The notes under the pieces are model-generated. The model ran no database searches, was not told the origin of the DNA, and saw only the letters and a list, made by a program, of their open reading frames with translations. A stretch of 64,000 bases of DNA, taken from NCBI RefSeq assembly GCF_030445035.2, contig NC_080698.1, positions 5,091,501 to 5,155,500 on the forward strand. Direction: 5' to 3'. The translations under genes and the position numbers were made by a program. This stretch comes from Dasypus novemcinctus (taxonomy: Eukaryota > Chordata > Mammalia > Cingulata > Dasypodidae). Shown one piece after another: positions 35,272 to 47,029 of the stretch (within the stretch, counting starts at the first letter, position 1; each line of letters opens with the position of its first letter).

Positions 35272-38165
35272 CATTTAGGTTTATTTTTTTTTTATTGACT
35301 TTGTAATAATATTACATTAAAAATATATATGTGAGGTCCCATTCAACCCCATCCCCCCACCCCACCTCTCCCCCCCCCCCCAACAACACTTGTTCCCATC
35401 ATCATGACACATCCATTGGATTTGGTAAGTACATCTTTGGGCACCTCTGCACCTCATAGACAATGGTCCACATCATGGCCCATACTCTCCTCCATTCCAT
35501 CCAGTGGGCCCTGTGAGGATTTACAATGTCCAGTGATTACCTCTGAAGCACCATCCAGGGCAGCTCCATGTCCCAAAGACGCCTCCACCTCTCATCTCTT
35601 CCTGCCTTTCCCCATACCCATCAGCCACCATGTCCACTTTTCCCAATCCAATGCCACCTCTTCTATGTGGACATTGGATTGGTTGTGTCCATTGCACCTC
35701 TATGTCAAGAGGAGGCTCAGATTCCACCTGGATGCTGGATGCAATCCTCCCACTTTCAGTTGTAATCACTCTAGGCTCCATGGTGTGGTGGTTGTCCTTC
35801 TTCAACTCCATCTTAGCTGAGTGTGGTAAGTCCAATAGATCAGATTGTAGGTGCTGGAGTCTGTTGAGGCTCAGGACCTGGCTATCACATTGTCAGTCCA
35901 GAGATTCAAATCCCCTAAATATGTCTTAAACCCCAACATTAACTGCACCTCCAGCACATTAGCATGAAAGTCTTATGAAGGGAGATCCCATCTGAGTCCA
36001 GATTCATCACACATAAACACCATTTCCAAAGAGGGGCCATCTGACCTGGTAGTTAACCCCATCGGCCATGACCATAACTTCCATGGGTCTCTTTAGCCCT
36101 CAAAGGAACCAATATCTGGGGGTTGTATCTGCTTTATCTGTCTCTCTGACTCTGCTCAGTTGTGCATGAGGGCAATCCTTCTGCCAGCCTCCAGACTCTT
36201 TTTTAGAAACTCGTAGCCATATAAACTCATTTCTCCTTTCCATTTCTCCCTTACTTTAGGTCAAACAGCATTTTAAAGTCATGTTATTTTATGTAGACAT
36301 GGATATTCTGCTGATCCGCATTGAACCTTCCGTATAAGGTCATTTTCCAGTTGCATCATCAGTTGGTAGTTGATAGTGGTCCCTCGTTGCCAGGGAGGCT
36401 CATCCCCGGGTGTCATGTCCCACGCTGGGGGGAAGGCATTGCATTTACATGCTGAGTTTGGCTTCGAGACTGGCCACATTTGAGTAACATGAAGGCTGAC
36501 AGGAGGAAATTCCCAGGCACAATGTTGCTCTAGGCCTTGTTCTTATTTTAGGCTTATCAGCTCACAAGCATAGTCATTAGCATCAGGGGCTCACTGTTGA
36601 ACCCTCACTCCCTCCCGGTCCCCGCCGCTGTACCTGGGAGACTGTCGCTGCTCCCCTAGGGACCACAACAGAGCACCACTGGCCAGGAACCCAGTACCCC
36701 CCCTGCTGTGGTTTTTAATTGTTGCCACTATGAGTATATCCAAACATTACCATGCACCCTGGACATATGTTCTGTACAGCTCCCTGTCAGCCATATATCA
36801 CCTGTCATTGGTATCCCATACCAGTATCCCTCCATTGCCATTGTTGAAACACTCTGTGATCCAGAACTCCCAGAAATTTGAAGCCCAATATAATGTCATG
36901 GTCCCTTACTAGGGAATGGCATATAGTGATGGGTTTAAAGGATAGATAAAGAACTTGGATAAAGTTAGATAAAGAACTTAGATAAAGAATGTTGACTTGA
37001 AAAAATTCCACATCCTATCTTTTTCTTTTTTTTTTTTTTTTTCCCCCCTAATTATTCAGCTTTTCTTCACAGGAGTCCTAGACCGCAGCAATACATATAT
37101 ATAATATACAGCACTCCCACACATCCACCAGAAAACCTTTTCCCTTCCACAGTGATACTCTTACGCCCTATTCATATCATATTTACTTAAAGTGATGTAC
37201 AGAGTCTGAGACATTAGCTTTCTAACAAGGTGACATCTGTGCTTACATTATGGTGCATACTTTAGGATACACAGTTCTTTACATTTTTAGTTATCCTATG
37301 TTTTACATTATGGTTTACATTATCAGTCTGTCATCTTCTATTGTTATGGTGTAATATTACATGTTTTATATCCATCCTTGTGTACTCTCAAGAAACTCCT
37401 CTCTTACCCCCCATTTACTTTGGTTCCACACATTTAACGTCCATTTTCCCTTCCACCTTGGTGCCCACAGTGACAGCCAACCTCCGTTTCCTGAGGAGCA
37501 ACTTCCAGAAATAGATGGAATAGTGTTCAGGGCCTAACTTGCTCAACTGCCCCAATGCCCTGGGAGCCACCCTTTCTCTCGAGGGATACAGTTCCCTCTA
37601 TTTGATGGCATTAGTCCTCCCCAGGATGTGGGTCCACCCCCACTCTCACTACTTGAGTTTCTACCCCATGGTGTCACCCACTCTGGCAGAATGAGCATTT
37701 AGACATTCCCCAGGAGCCCGTCCTGCATCAGACCTTCCCCTCCGAGCAATCTAAACAGGTAACCCTCTTTATTATATTTTGATATGATTTTCTCGGCATT
37801 TTACTCTCCACCAACACCTGACCCTCTCCTGTGTTCGTATGCTACCCTCCCTCCCCCCACTTTTGGGCAACGTTACCCATCCGTCCCTCCCCAGCCACCC
37901 TCAAACCCGCAAAGCCCCAACCAAAGGCAACCCCTTGCCCCCCTTTTATCTCTTCTTTGTGTTCATACTTACCACCATCTCGTCTTAAATTCCACCCCTG
38001 CAGACATCGGCTCATATCCTTCCTCCACCCTCCGATTTCCTGTAAGCCTATCGTTCAGTCTCTTGCTATCTAGGGCAGCTTGTTTATTTCATATCATTGA
38101 GGTCATGTAGTATTTGTCCTTCAATGTCTGGGTTGCTTCACTCAACATAAGGTTCTCAAGAATTA
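35272..38165 (-). mobile_element. L1 3' end with very long 3' UTR, 5'-truncated
   Basis: The reverse strand runs from the last ~65 bases of ORF2 (38095-38165, equivalent to the L1-A end at 17600-17668) through about 2.8 kb of 3' UTR to a terminal A-tract (T-run at 35285). Parts match 19260-20330 and 51110-52280 in the other orientation. Both ends are near AGAATTA..CAT-like sequence (about 35243 and 38160), a possible TSD. The open frames in it (138 codons at most) are non-coding. Confidence 0.82.
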
Positions 38166-38764
38166 CATAACCCCAGACAGCCATCCAGGTGAGAAAAAAA
38201 TGTGCTTGTCCATGAACGTGAAAATAAACTGGTACCAAATGTGACTTAGTTGAGTCTCATGCCTTTTATCTTCTGAATAGCTGAATTTAATATCAGAGAC
38301 ACAACTTCCAGACTTCCAGATTTCATTTAGGATGTAAGAGATGGCTGTAGATCATTGCTCCTATCATAATAATCAGAAAATTTTAAAGAAATATTTCTTA
38401 AAGACATGGGATAGGAAATCTAGGGGAACTGAATTCCAGAGAGGGATGAGCCATTCCCAGATGGAGCATACTCAATGAACCCCAGGCAGGATAAATATGG
38501 AAAACACAGTGTCTAGTTAAACTGCTGAAAACTAGAAACCATGAGCATCATAACAGCTGCCAAAGGAAACGCACATTAGGCCCAGGGGATCAGGAATGTG
38601 AACAAGGGCAGAGCTTTCAACCAAGTAGATGAAAGCCGGAAAATACGGGAATAGCAGTTAAGCATTCTAAGGAAGAACGGGTTAACCTGAATCCTATAAC
38701 CAATGAAATTACACATCATAAAAGAAGATCAAATAAAGACATCGTCCAACAAATAAAAACTGAG

Positions 38765-39230
38765 GGATGTGGATGTGGCTCAAGCATGAGGGCACCGCCT
38801 ACCACACGGGAGGTCCTGGTTCAGTTCCCAGTGCCTCCTAAAGAAGACAGCGGGCAGTATGACAGCCAGCATGGCAAGCTGACGCAAAAGATGATGTAAT
38901 AAGAGACACGAAGAAAAACATAATGAGAGACACAACTAAGAAGGGAGCAGAGGTTTCCAGTGCCCGAAAAGAGGACAAGCAGGACAGTAAGCTGATGCAA
39001 CGAGCAGGTGCAGCAGGCTGACACAAGAGACACAAGAAGAAAAAACAATGAGAGACACAACAAAGCAGGGAACAGAGGCAGCTCAAGTGACTAGGTGCCT
39101 CCCTCCCACATCAGAGGCTTCGGGTCCAGTTCTTGGTGCATCCTAACGACACAGCCCACAGCAAGGTCAAACATGATGAGGGGGTGAGGAGAAATAAATA
39201 AGTAAATAAAGTTTTAAAAAGAAACAAAAC
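38765..39230 (+). repeat. DAS-II-type multi-unit SINE
   Basis: Two tRNA-like units (38770-38840 and about 39065-39150) separated by repeated AATGAGAGACACAAC motifs. The tail has AATAAATAAGTAAATAAAG. TSD AAAAACTGAG is at both ends (38755-38764 and 39232-39241). Confidence 0.88.
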
Positions 39231-39314
39231 CAAAAACTGAGAATTTATCCCCAGTGTACCCTCACTACAAGAAATACTAAGAAATATGTGGGTAAAAACA
39301 AATGCCTAATTTTT

Positions 39315-39650
39315 TTTTTAAGATTTATTTTATTTATCCTCTCCCCTTCCTCCCCCCACCCCCATTGTCTGCTCTCTGTGTCCATTCGCTGTGTGTTTTT
39401 CTGTGTCTGCTTGTATTCTTGTCATGTAGCACCAAGAAACTGTCGCTTTTCTTGTTGTGTCATCTTGCTGCGTCAGCTCTCCATGTGTGCGGCACCACTC
39501 CTGTGGGCTGTGCTTTTTTCGTGCGGGTGGCTTTCCTTGCAGGGTGCACTCCTTGCAAGTGGGGCTCCCTTACGTGGGGGACACCCCTGTGTGATATGGC
39601 ACTCCTTGTGTGCTGCAGCACTGCACGTGGGCCAGCTCACCCCATGGGAC
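39315..39650 (-). repeat. DAS-III-type SINE, 5'-truncated
   Basis: Reverse orientation; the tail and body are present but the tRNA-like head is missing. TSD AAATGCCTAATTTTT (39300-39314) recurs as AAATGACTAATTTTT at 39651-39665, so the truncation happened at insertion and not by later deletion. Confidence 0.93.
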
Positions 39651-40085
39651 AAATGACTAATTTTTAAAATGACTGTTCAAAGTAACAAGGCTGTACAATA
39701 AATGTATGTATAATAACTACAAACATGTATAAGTAAAATATGATAGTATCTTAAAGGGAGGGAGAGGGTAAATGGAATTATATTGTTAGAGTTCCTCATA
39801 AAGGTCATGAAGTGGTAAAATGCCAATTTGTGTATATGGAATGGGTTAAGGAGGTATACTGTAATCTTCCAGTTATGAAAAAAATAAGATTATAAAAAAG
39901 CCACAAAGAACAAAAAACAGAATAATGAAATATACTTGATTACTTTTTTAAAAGACAGGAATGGACAGTAAATGAACGGTTAGGATGATTAGAGAATAAA
40001 CAGCAATGGTGGACTTAATCCAAACATATCAGTAATTACTTGGACTACTAATGGCTAAGCACTTAAGAGATTAAAATTAAAAGAG

Positions 40086-41189
40086 ATTTGCAAAAAGAAA
40101 ACAGCTAAGGCCCAGCTCTGAGCTCTTTCCCAGAGGCCCACAGAAAGGCTGAAGGTAAAACTCCACGTGTCCTCAAGGTGAGGCTTCTCCCAACTGGCCT
40201 TCCAGGCTGCCCGCCCGGCCCTGGGTCCTGGCCTTGCCGGCACCTGGCGTCACCTGGCGTCACCTGGCGTCACCTGGCGATGCACGTGGCGGCCTCTCCT
40301 GGCCGCTCCCTCCTCCTCCAGGTTCCGCTGACTCAGCTTCTGGCTGCTCCCTGGAGCCTTCTCTGTCTGTCTGTCTGTCTGACTGTCTGTCCCTCTCTCT
40401 CCCCTTCCCTACAAGGTCTTCAGTAATAGGACTGAGACCCATCCTGACTCACCTGGGCCGCACCTGAACTGAAGTTGCCTCAGCAAAAGGTCCCATTACG
40501 CACAGGCATGGACCAACTCTAAGGACGTGTGTTTTGGGGAACACAGCTCCAAGCACAGCAGACATCACGTGAAGGAGTCTCACCAGGAGAAGGAGGGGCG
40601 CTTCCTGGAGACAAAGGCAGGTGCTTCAGGAAGACACAGCGATCGGAAGTGAGGTGCTGGGGCAGGGTGGCCTGGGCGCAGCCTGTCCCTGTTCCCCGAG
40701 ACCCACACGTACATCCTGTGCTTGGGAAGAGTCGGCCTGCGAGGAGACACCTCCCCAGCAGAGGGGGAAGCGCTGCCACGTTCTTCCTCTGTGGTCCAGG
40801 GCGCAGGGAACGTTCCCGGAGGCAGGCTGGCTAACGCGGGTCCACTTTGCAGCATCGCTGACACCTCCACCCCAGGTGGCAAATCTTTCTGGCAGGGAGG
40901 GAGCAGGTCCTTTCACTAAGGCTCAAGCGGGCTGTGCTAGGTGAGCTCTCCCTGCACGGGTGGCGGTGGCGTTTCAGGACCTCTGGCCCTGGTAAGTGGC
41001 GTCCCCTAGGGAAGCTGGCTTTGTTCTGTCCCTTGACATCAGCCTCTAAGCCGTGCTCATGCTGGCGACCCCGACACCGTGTTGACGAGTCGGCACCTCT
41101 TAGGTCTGGCCTTCCGGTCGACAGTTTGGCATAGAAAGCAGGGTGCTGACAATTCAACAGAGGACAGATGCAATTAATAATAAAGACGG
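40086..41189. other. Unassigned GC-rich sequence with two simple repeats
   Basis: Contains four copies of the 10-mer CACCTGGCGT at 40241-40280 and a (TCTG)n run at about 40362-40390. No exon recognised. Overlapping open frames on both strands reflect base composition. Confidence 0.5.
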
Positions 41190-41545
41190 AGGGAAGGGAA
41201 ACAGACGTGGCTCAACCACTTGGGCACCCACCTACCACATGCGAGGTCCTGGGTTTGGGTCCCTGTGCCTCCTAAAAGAAGACGAGCAGATGCCACCTCC
41301 CGACACATCAGAGGTAAATACCGCCCCACCGCGATGAGCTGGACTCTGCCTCTGGCACAACGAGCAGCCGGCACATGCGGCAGCAGCCCGCGGGGAGCAG
41401 ATGTGGCTCAGTCCGTTCGGCACTCACCCCTGATGTGGGAGGTCCCAGGTTCAGTTCCCGGTGCCTCCTGGAGAAGGTGAGCAAACAATGGACAGACAGA
41501 CGAGAGAACCATCCGGGGGAAAGGGAGCTATCAATTAAATTGAAA
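41190..41545 (+). repeat. DAS-II-type dimeric SINE
   Basis: Unit one (GGGAAACAGACGTGGCTCAA.. at about 41195, CTCCTAAAAGAAGACGAGC) and unit two (GGGGAGCAGATGTGGCTCAG at 41395, GGTGCCTCCTGGAGAAGG) lie in tandem with a GC-rich spacer. Boundaries are approximate. Confidence 0.82.
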
Positions 41546-41572
41546 ATAAGTTAACTTTTTTTTAAAAATTGA

Positions 41573-41685
41573 GGGAAGCTAATATGGCTCAGTGATTGAG
41601 TGCCAGCTTCCCACATGCGAGGTCTGGGTTCAATCCACAGCCCCGGAACTGCAAGAGAAAAAGAAACAAACAAACAAATAAACAG
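41573..41685 (+). repeat. DAS-I-type short SINE
   Basis: GGGAAGCTAATATGGCTCAG, CACATGCGAGGTCTGGGTTC, then an A-rich tail with AAACAAACAAACAAATAAAC. The linker after the B box differs from other copies. Confidence 0.8.
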
Positions 41686-41876
41686 GATAAAGTACATTAT
41701 TAAAACAGTTTTTAAAAAATGGACAGAACTAAAACTTGAAACAGATGAATACCAGAAAGAAATATAAATTTAAAAACTTTTAATCATATTTCAATTTCAT
41801 TTCTCTTTAAGTATTCATCCCTGCTATGGGAAAAATACAAAAAAAAAATGCTGTACCTTCCCTACTCCTTCCAAAT

Positions 41877-42112
41877 CAGGGGTTCCTAACCAGGGGTCCA
41901 CGGTCCTCCAAGGGGTCCATGGAAAGATTTCAGGGGGTCCATGAGCTTGAACTGAAATTTTTTAAAAATCCACATTCTTGTGGGGACGCGTTGGTGTGGG
42001 TGTGACATATTTATTAAATAATACACAGTATGGTGTGGACTTAGTAGGGGGCCCGTGGTTTTCACCTGCCTGGCAAAGGGGTCTGTGGAACAAGTAAGGG
42101 TAAAAACTGCTG
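41877..42112. mobile_element. Non-autonomous hAT-type DNA transposon
   Basis: A 236-bp element from CAGGGGTTCCTAACC to an end whose reverse complement reads CAGCAGTTTTTACCC, giving imperfect terminal inverted repeats (CAG..GTT..TA.CC). It is flanked by 8-bp duplications TTCCAAAT (41869-41876) and TTCTAAAT (42113-42120), the length expected of hAT transposases. Internal GGGGTCCATGG-like repeats are typical of such elements. It encodes no protein. Confidence 0.8.
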
Positions 42113-42120
42113 TTCTAAAT

Positions 42121-42639
42121 TATCCCCTTGGTTATGGAAAAGCTTTATTTTGGGAGCTAAATTCCAAATAATATTTGCTTTGGCCATGGTTAGAAGAATA
42201 CAGTTTCTTCAGTAAAAACTGAAAAAAATCAATGTCTAAAACATGTATTGGGGAAACAATAAAGTGGGGCAAGTTGCACAGTAGAAAATGCTTTGTTTGG
42301 AGGAGAAAGTTGTTTCTATAAAAAGTGTCTGTGTTTTCTAGGTATGTTTCTTGTCTATAGAACATCTGAGAAGTGGACACCAAGTCTAACAGCAGCCCTG
42401 GGGAGGGTGGTGGGAGGGGCGCTCCCCTTTAGCTCTGTGCTCCTGCGCTGCTGGACCTGCTCCCTGCACACGGAGCCCTGAGCGCCCAGCACTGGCTGAG
42501 CCCCCGCCTGGCACGTTGTCCTAGTGGCGGGCAGGGTGTGGAGAAGGCCCTGGACTAACACCCGAGCCCTCTCTCGCTCTCCAACGTTATCCTGTCTGGA
42601 ACGGATTCCTTTGACAATGTTTTCAAGAGTATCTGTTTT
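42121..42639. other. Unassigned sequence
   Basis: No repeat or exon recognised; GC-rich around 42380-42560. Confidence 0.4.
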
Positions 42640-42735
42640 CTTGACTGGACTCTAAGCTATAGTAAGGGCTACACTGGGAAAGTGTCTGGCACGTAGTAGC
42701 TGCTTGAGTACTTGTTGAGCAAATGGACCAATTTC
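42640..42735 (+). repeat. L2 LINE 3' end
   Basis: Diverged tail pattern: GACTCTAAGCTATAG, GTGTCTGGCACGTAGTAGC, TTGAGTACTTGTTGAGCAAA. Confidence 0.72.
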
Positions 42736-42807
42736 CACTACCTGCACCTCACAGAGGGTGTCACTGGGTGTGCCAGGTTTTACGTGTAGAGAAGTAAGTT
42801 GTTTCTT

Positions 42808-42896
42808 GGGAGTGGGTGGAGCTCCGTGGTTGAGCACCTGCTTCCCATGCATGAGGTCCTGGGTTCAATTCCCAGTACGTCCTAAAAGGAAAAAAA
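42808..42896 (+). repeat. DAS-I-type short SINE
   Basis: GGGAGTGGGTGGAGCTCCGT, ATGAGGTCCTGGGTTCAATT, A8 tail. Imperfect flanking AGTAAGTTGTT / AGTAAATTAGTT. Confidence 0.85.
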
Positions 42897-43029
42897 AGTA
42901 AATTAGTTCCTGCTTCCCCCCAAGCCAGCATCTCTTGACTTATGGCCTGTGCTTGGTAGCACAGCTTTGCCAGAGAGTGCGAATTAGAGAGAGAAGACCC
43001 AGGGAATGTTGGAGAAGCCTTTGCAGTTT

Positions 43030-43110
43030 GTCAAGACATGAATGTGACCTTGAGCAAACCATTTGACCTTTGGGTCCTCATTTTTCTGTCTTGTAAAATA
43101 CCAAGAGCTG
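43030..43110 (+). repeat. MIR SINE fragment
   Basis: AATGTGACCTTGAGCAAACC, then GTCCTCATTTTTCTGTCTTG and TAAAATACC follow the MIR core in order. Confidence 0.7.
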
Positions 43111-43187
43111 TCACTGTGAAGTTTGTTTCAGTCAAAATACTGCCATTTCTCTCAGAAGAGTCATAAATGTGATGTTTTCCTAAAAAA

Positions 43188-43230
43188 AAATATATATATA
43201 TATGTATATGTGTATGTATATATATATATT
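43188..43230. repeat. (TA)n/(TG)n microsatellite
   Basis: Alternating TA with TATG and TGTA interruptions, about 43 bases. Confidence 0.85.
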
Positions 43231-43584
43231 ACTCCTAAGTATACTCCATATCCTACATTTCATGTACTTTTCCCCAAACCCACTTTATTATTAATACCCA
43301 GTATTAGTATTAAATATTTGAGAAAGAAAAAATGAATGGTGGTAAATCATGTGAAATCCCTGTGAGGAATGGATGCACCTGAGGCCGTGTGTGCGCTCAG
43401 CTCTCCAGGCAACCTTCTAGATTCTTCTCTTGGCAGAGAGGAGGAAACAATACTGAATATGACGTCATGAAGAACCTGGGACTGGAAGCTACAATCATTC
43501 ACAGAGGATGTCCAAAGCTCCTGTTCCGCCGCGGCCTTCCCTCGTGCCCCGCGCTGTCTTAAACTGCTCTTAGAGCCTCAGGAC

Positions 43585-43695
43585 AGTTGTTGAGATCCGT
43601 GCTATTTTTACTGAAGTAGAAACCGAGGCCAAGAGCGAGCACCTCCCCAGCTGAGGCTGCGCAGCTGGTCACTGCTGAGCGGGACTGTGACCTGG
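43585..43695 (-). repeat. MIR-like fragment
   Basis: GTGCTATTTTTACTGAAGTA, GAAACCGAGGCCAAGAGCGA and GCGCAGCTGGTCACTG match the reverse MIR pattern (tenths of positions changed). Confidence 0.55.
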
Positions 43696-43721
43696 TCATC
43701 CACGCTGGAGCCGCTGTCCAC

Positions 43722-44152
43722 TTTTTTTTTTTTTTAAGATTTATGTATGTATATATGTATGTATTTATTTATTTTTATTTCTCTCCCCTTCCCGCCTCCC
43801 CCCAGCCATCAGCTCTCTGTGTCCATTCGCTGTGTGTTCTGTTGTGACTGCTTCTATCATTATCAGTGGCACCGGGAATCTATGTTCCTTTTTGTTGCAT
43901 CATCTTGTTGTGTCAGCTCTCCGTGTGTGCGGCGCCATTCCTGGGCAGGCTGCACTTTCTTTCACGCTGGGAGGCTCTCCTTACGGACGCACTCCTTGTG
44001 CAGGGGACACCCCCGCGTGGCAGGGCACTCCTTGCGCGCATCAGCACTGTGCATGGGCCAGCTCCACACGGGTCAAGGAGGCCCGGGGTTTGAACCTTGG
44101 ACCTCCCATGTGGTAGACGGACGCCCCAACCACTGGGCCAAGTCTGCTTCCC
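43722..44152 (-). repeat. DAS-III-type SINE
   Basis: Reverse full-length copy with a T14 tail followed by a (TATG)n stretch, head ending AAGTCTGCTTCC. Weak TSD CCACTTTTT / CCACTATCC. Confidence 0.93.
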
Positions 44153-44744
44153 CACTATCCATTTCTAACCCGTGTTGTGGCGGGTCCACGCCGGTGGTCA
44201 GTGCTGACGGATCCTGAGGGGATGGCGACAGGCCCAGGCCTCCAGGCTCCTCAGGCCCAGGGCTTGGCCCACGAGGGGGCCCCCGCGCAGAGGCTGCTGG
44301 GAGATGGTCTGGGGCTGCCCGCGCAGAGGCTGCTGGGAGATGGCCTTGGGGTCACCTGCGCAGAGGCTGCTGGGAGATGGCCTTGGGCGGTCTGGCCCAG
44401 AGTGCGCTGTTCTCCTGTAATCCCAGCCTTAGAGGGCAAGCAGGTGCTGAGGGAGCGCCGCGCAGGGCCCTCCTCTCCGCTCCTCCCGCACCCGCCCTCC
44501 TCCGTGTCTGGGGTCCTGGGGCACGAAGCCCCCGTAACTCCTCCCAGCCTGCCTGGACCCTCCAGGGGCCACGGGAACGCCACGTGACTGTGGTTTAGGG
44601 GTCCCCCACGCCGGGCGTGGCACCGGTCACTAGGAGAAGAGCCGCCCTGGGCGCTCCCGGCTCTCCACGGGGGCCCAGTCTCCCCTGGGGTCTCCTGAAC
44701 TGGGGCTTCCTCCTCCAGGGTCTCTCTCTAAAACGGGCATTCCC
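44153..44744. other. Unassigned GC-rich sequence with a three-copy repeat
   Basis: The motif GCGCAGAGGCTGCTGGGAGA occurs three times at about 44286, 44321 and 44359, in units of 35-38 bp. No exon recognised. Confidence 0.6.
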
Positions 44745-45797
44745 AGGGTCGTCAGTGCCCCGTGGACAGGAGGCCGGGGGTCAGTGCCCCGTGGACAGGA
44801 GGCCAGGGGTCAGTGCCCCGTGGCTAGGAGGCCGGGGTCAGTGCCCCGTGGACAGGAGGCCGGGGGTCAGTGCCCCGTGGATAGGAGGCCGGGGGTCAGT
44901 GCCCCGTGGACAGGAGGCCGGGGGTCAGTGCCCCGGGGACAGGAGGCTGGGGGTCAGTGCCCCATGGACAGGAGGCCAGGGGTCGTCAGTGCCCCGTGGA
45001 CAGGAGGCCGGGGTCAGTGCCCCGTGGACAGGAGGCTGGGGGTCAGTGCCCCGTGGACAGGAGGCTGGGGTCAGTGCCCCGTGGATAGGAGGCCAGGGTC
45101 AGTGCCCCGTGGACAGGAGGCCAGGGGTCATCAGTGCCCCGTGGACAGGAGGCCGGGGGTCAGTGCCCCGTGGACAGGAGGCCGGGGTCAGTGCCCCGTG
45201 GATAGGAGGCCAGGGTCAGTGCCCCGTGGACAGGAGGCCAGGGGTCATCAGTGCCCCGTGGACAGGAGGCCAGGGGTCAGTGCCCCGTGGACAGGAGGCC
45301 GGGGTCAGTGCCCCGTGGATAGGAGGCCAGGGTCAGTGCCCCGTGGACAGGAGGCCGGGGGTCAGTGCCCCGTGGACAGGAGGCTGGGGGTCAGTGCCCT
45401 GTGGATAGGAGGCCGGGGTCAGTGCCCCGTGGACAGGAGGCCGGGGGTCAGTGCCCCGTGGACAGGAGGCCGGGGTCAGTGCCCCGTGGACAGGAGGCTG
45501 GGGGTCAGTGCCCCGTGGACAGGAGGCCGGGGGTCAGTGCCCCGTGGATAGGAGGCCGGGGTCAGTGCCCCGTGGACAGGAGGCTGGGGGTCAGTGCCCC
45601 GTGGACAGGAGGCTGGGGGTCAGTGCCCTGTGGATAGGAGGCCGGGGTCAGTGCCCCGTGGACAGGAGGCCAGGGGTCATCAGTGCCCTGTGGACAGGAG
45701 GCCGGGGTCAGTGCCCTGTGGACAGGAGGCCAGGGGTCGTCAGTGCCCTGTGGACAGGAGGCCGGGGGTCAGTGCCCCGTGGACAGGAGGCCGGGGC
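44745..45797 (+). repeat. Minisatellite, 29-bp unit, 36 copies
   Basis: The unit is GGTCAGTGCCCCGTGGACAG followed by GAGGCCGGG, counted 36 times plus a partial unit. Units are 28-29 bp, or 31-32 bp where CAT or CGT is inserted before CAGTG. Variant units carry GGATAGG, GGCTGGG or GGCCAGG. The variant GGATAGGAGGCCAGGGTC recurs at 45083, 45200 and 45317, a 117-bp higher-order period. The long open frames in every phase (up to 263 codons) come from the absence of stops in the unit and are not evidence of a protein. Confidence 0.97.
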
Positions 45798-47029
45798 GGA
45801 GCAGTGCCAGGAGAAGGGCCGCAGGGCACTGGGCTGGGGGAACCGAGGTTGAGGGGGCCGGGCCCCGGGGCTGGCGAGGACTCTGGTTCTACCCTGCATG
45901 AGGGGGGCAGCCATCGGGGGTTTCTGGGCAGAGGCGACTTGAATTTAGACGGAGCCCTTGACGACTGCATGGAGGACAGGGACAGTCAGAGCAGGGAAAC
46001 AAGGTAGGAGGTGACAGTTGTCCAGACAGGAAAGTCTGGTGGCCTCTCCGAGGCTGCAGAAGCGGGCGGAGCGGAGCGAGGTGGGGACCTGGACAGGTGC
46101 TTAGGGCAGAGCAGAGCTGCTGGCTGATGGCCTGGACGGGGATATGCCGGGATTCCAGCAGGAGCCTGAGGTTCTCCAGCTGAGCACCTGGACTAGAACT
46201 GCCACCTACTGCGCTGGGGACGCTCGGGGGAAGGCCGGGCCGTCGTGGTGGCATCCAGAGCTCTGCTGGGGCTGTGAGTGTAAAATGGAGGTTTGACGCG
46301 GTGTTAGCTGCGCAGAGCCCGGCACTGGCTTGGGTAAGTTGTCTGGGGCCCGCAGTGAAGGAACCGGCCGCACGAGCCCGGCCTTGGAAGAGTCAGCAAA
46401 GGACATCACAGCCTCGCCGCCCAGTGCCGGGGGCTGGGCCCTTCCGCGACTTCCTGAGAGGTGGACCCCGGGGGCTGCGGGCGGGAGGGGCAGCGCCTGT
46501 CCACCAGCGCCCGCCTCCTGGCCCACCTCCCGGGGACGGTGCCCGAGAGCAAAGCCGCCCCGTGCTGGGGCCTGGGGCGTCCTGGGGCCGAGGGACGATT
46601 CCTGGTGAGCGCTGTGGGCAGGCTGGGGCGAAGCGGGACGAGCCTGGAGGCGCTGTTTATCCGCGTCGCAGGCTCGGCCAGGGCGACACCCACGGACACC
46701 GGCTTGTCTCCTGCCCGTAGCACGTGAGCGTGAAGGGAGCCCCTGGAGGTGGGCCCCGGGGGTGGACGCGAGCGCGGGGCTGCAGGCCACAGCTGGAAGT
46801 CCTCAGCGTCCCTGCAGACACCCGGCCTCTCCACGAGGGCTCTCCTTATTCGCAAAGTTGCCTGTTGGAAGTGTTTATTTGTAACCTCAAAAGCAATATT
46901 CATGGCACATTCTTGGACATGCACGGAGTGGGGAAATTTTTTATTCTTCTAATAAAATTCCCAGGTGCGCTCAAATCAGACAAGGCTCTGCCTCCTTGTT
47001 TCAGTTCTTATACTGTAAAGAAGTGCCCT
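45798..47029. other. Unassigned GC-rich sequence
   Basis: CpG-containing around 46280-46780, with overlapping open frames on both strands (up to 194 codons on the reverse strand). No family or splice framework recognised. From 46850 the sequence is AT-richer and may be the beginning of the DNA transposon remnant that follows. Confidence 0.4.

Larger units (their letters stand above)
38290..40085 (+). mobile_element. Old L1/HAL1-like fragment
   Basis: Plus-strand remnants of L1 ORF1 C-terminus and the inter-ORF region: CATCATAACAGCTGCCAAAGG (about 38547), AGAATTTATCCCCAGTGTAC (about 39240), TACAAGAAATACTAAGAA, then GGTGGACTTAATCCAAACAT (about 40008), which is like the beginning of ORF2. Two SINEs interrupt it. 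HAL1, an ORF1-only L1 relative, is an alternative. Confidence 0.65.

Noticed and set aside
44617-45551. Overlapping open frames of 263 and 255 codons with a repeating protein pattern
   Set aside because: They are the translation of the 29-bp minisatellite in several phases. The unit lacks stops, and unit-length changes shift the frame.
46206-46790. A 194-codon reverse frame in GC-rich sequence
   Set aside because: Several long frames overlap on both strands here, which is typical of stop-poor GC-rich DNA. No domain, splice site or start context supports a gene.
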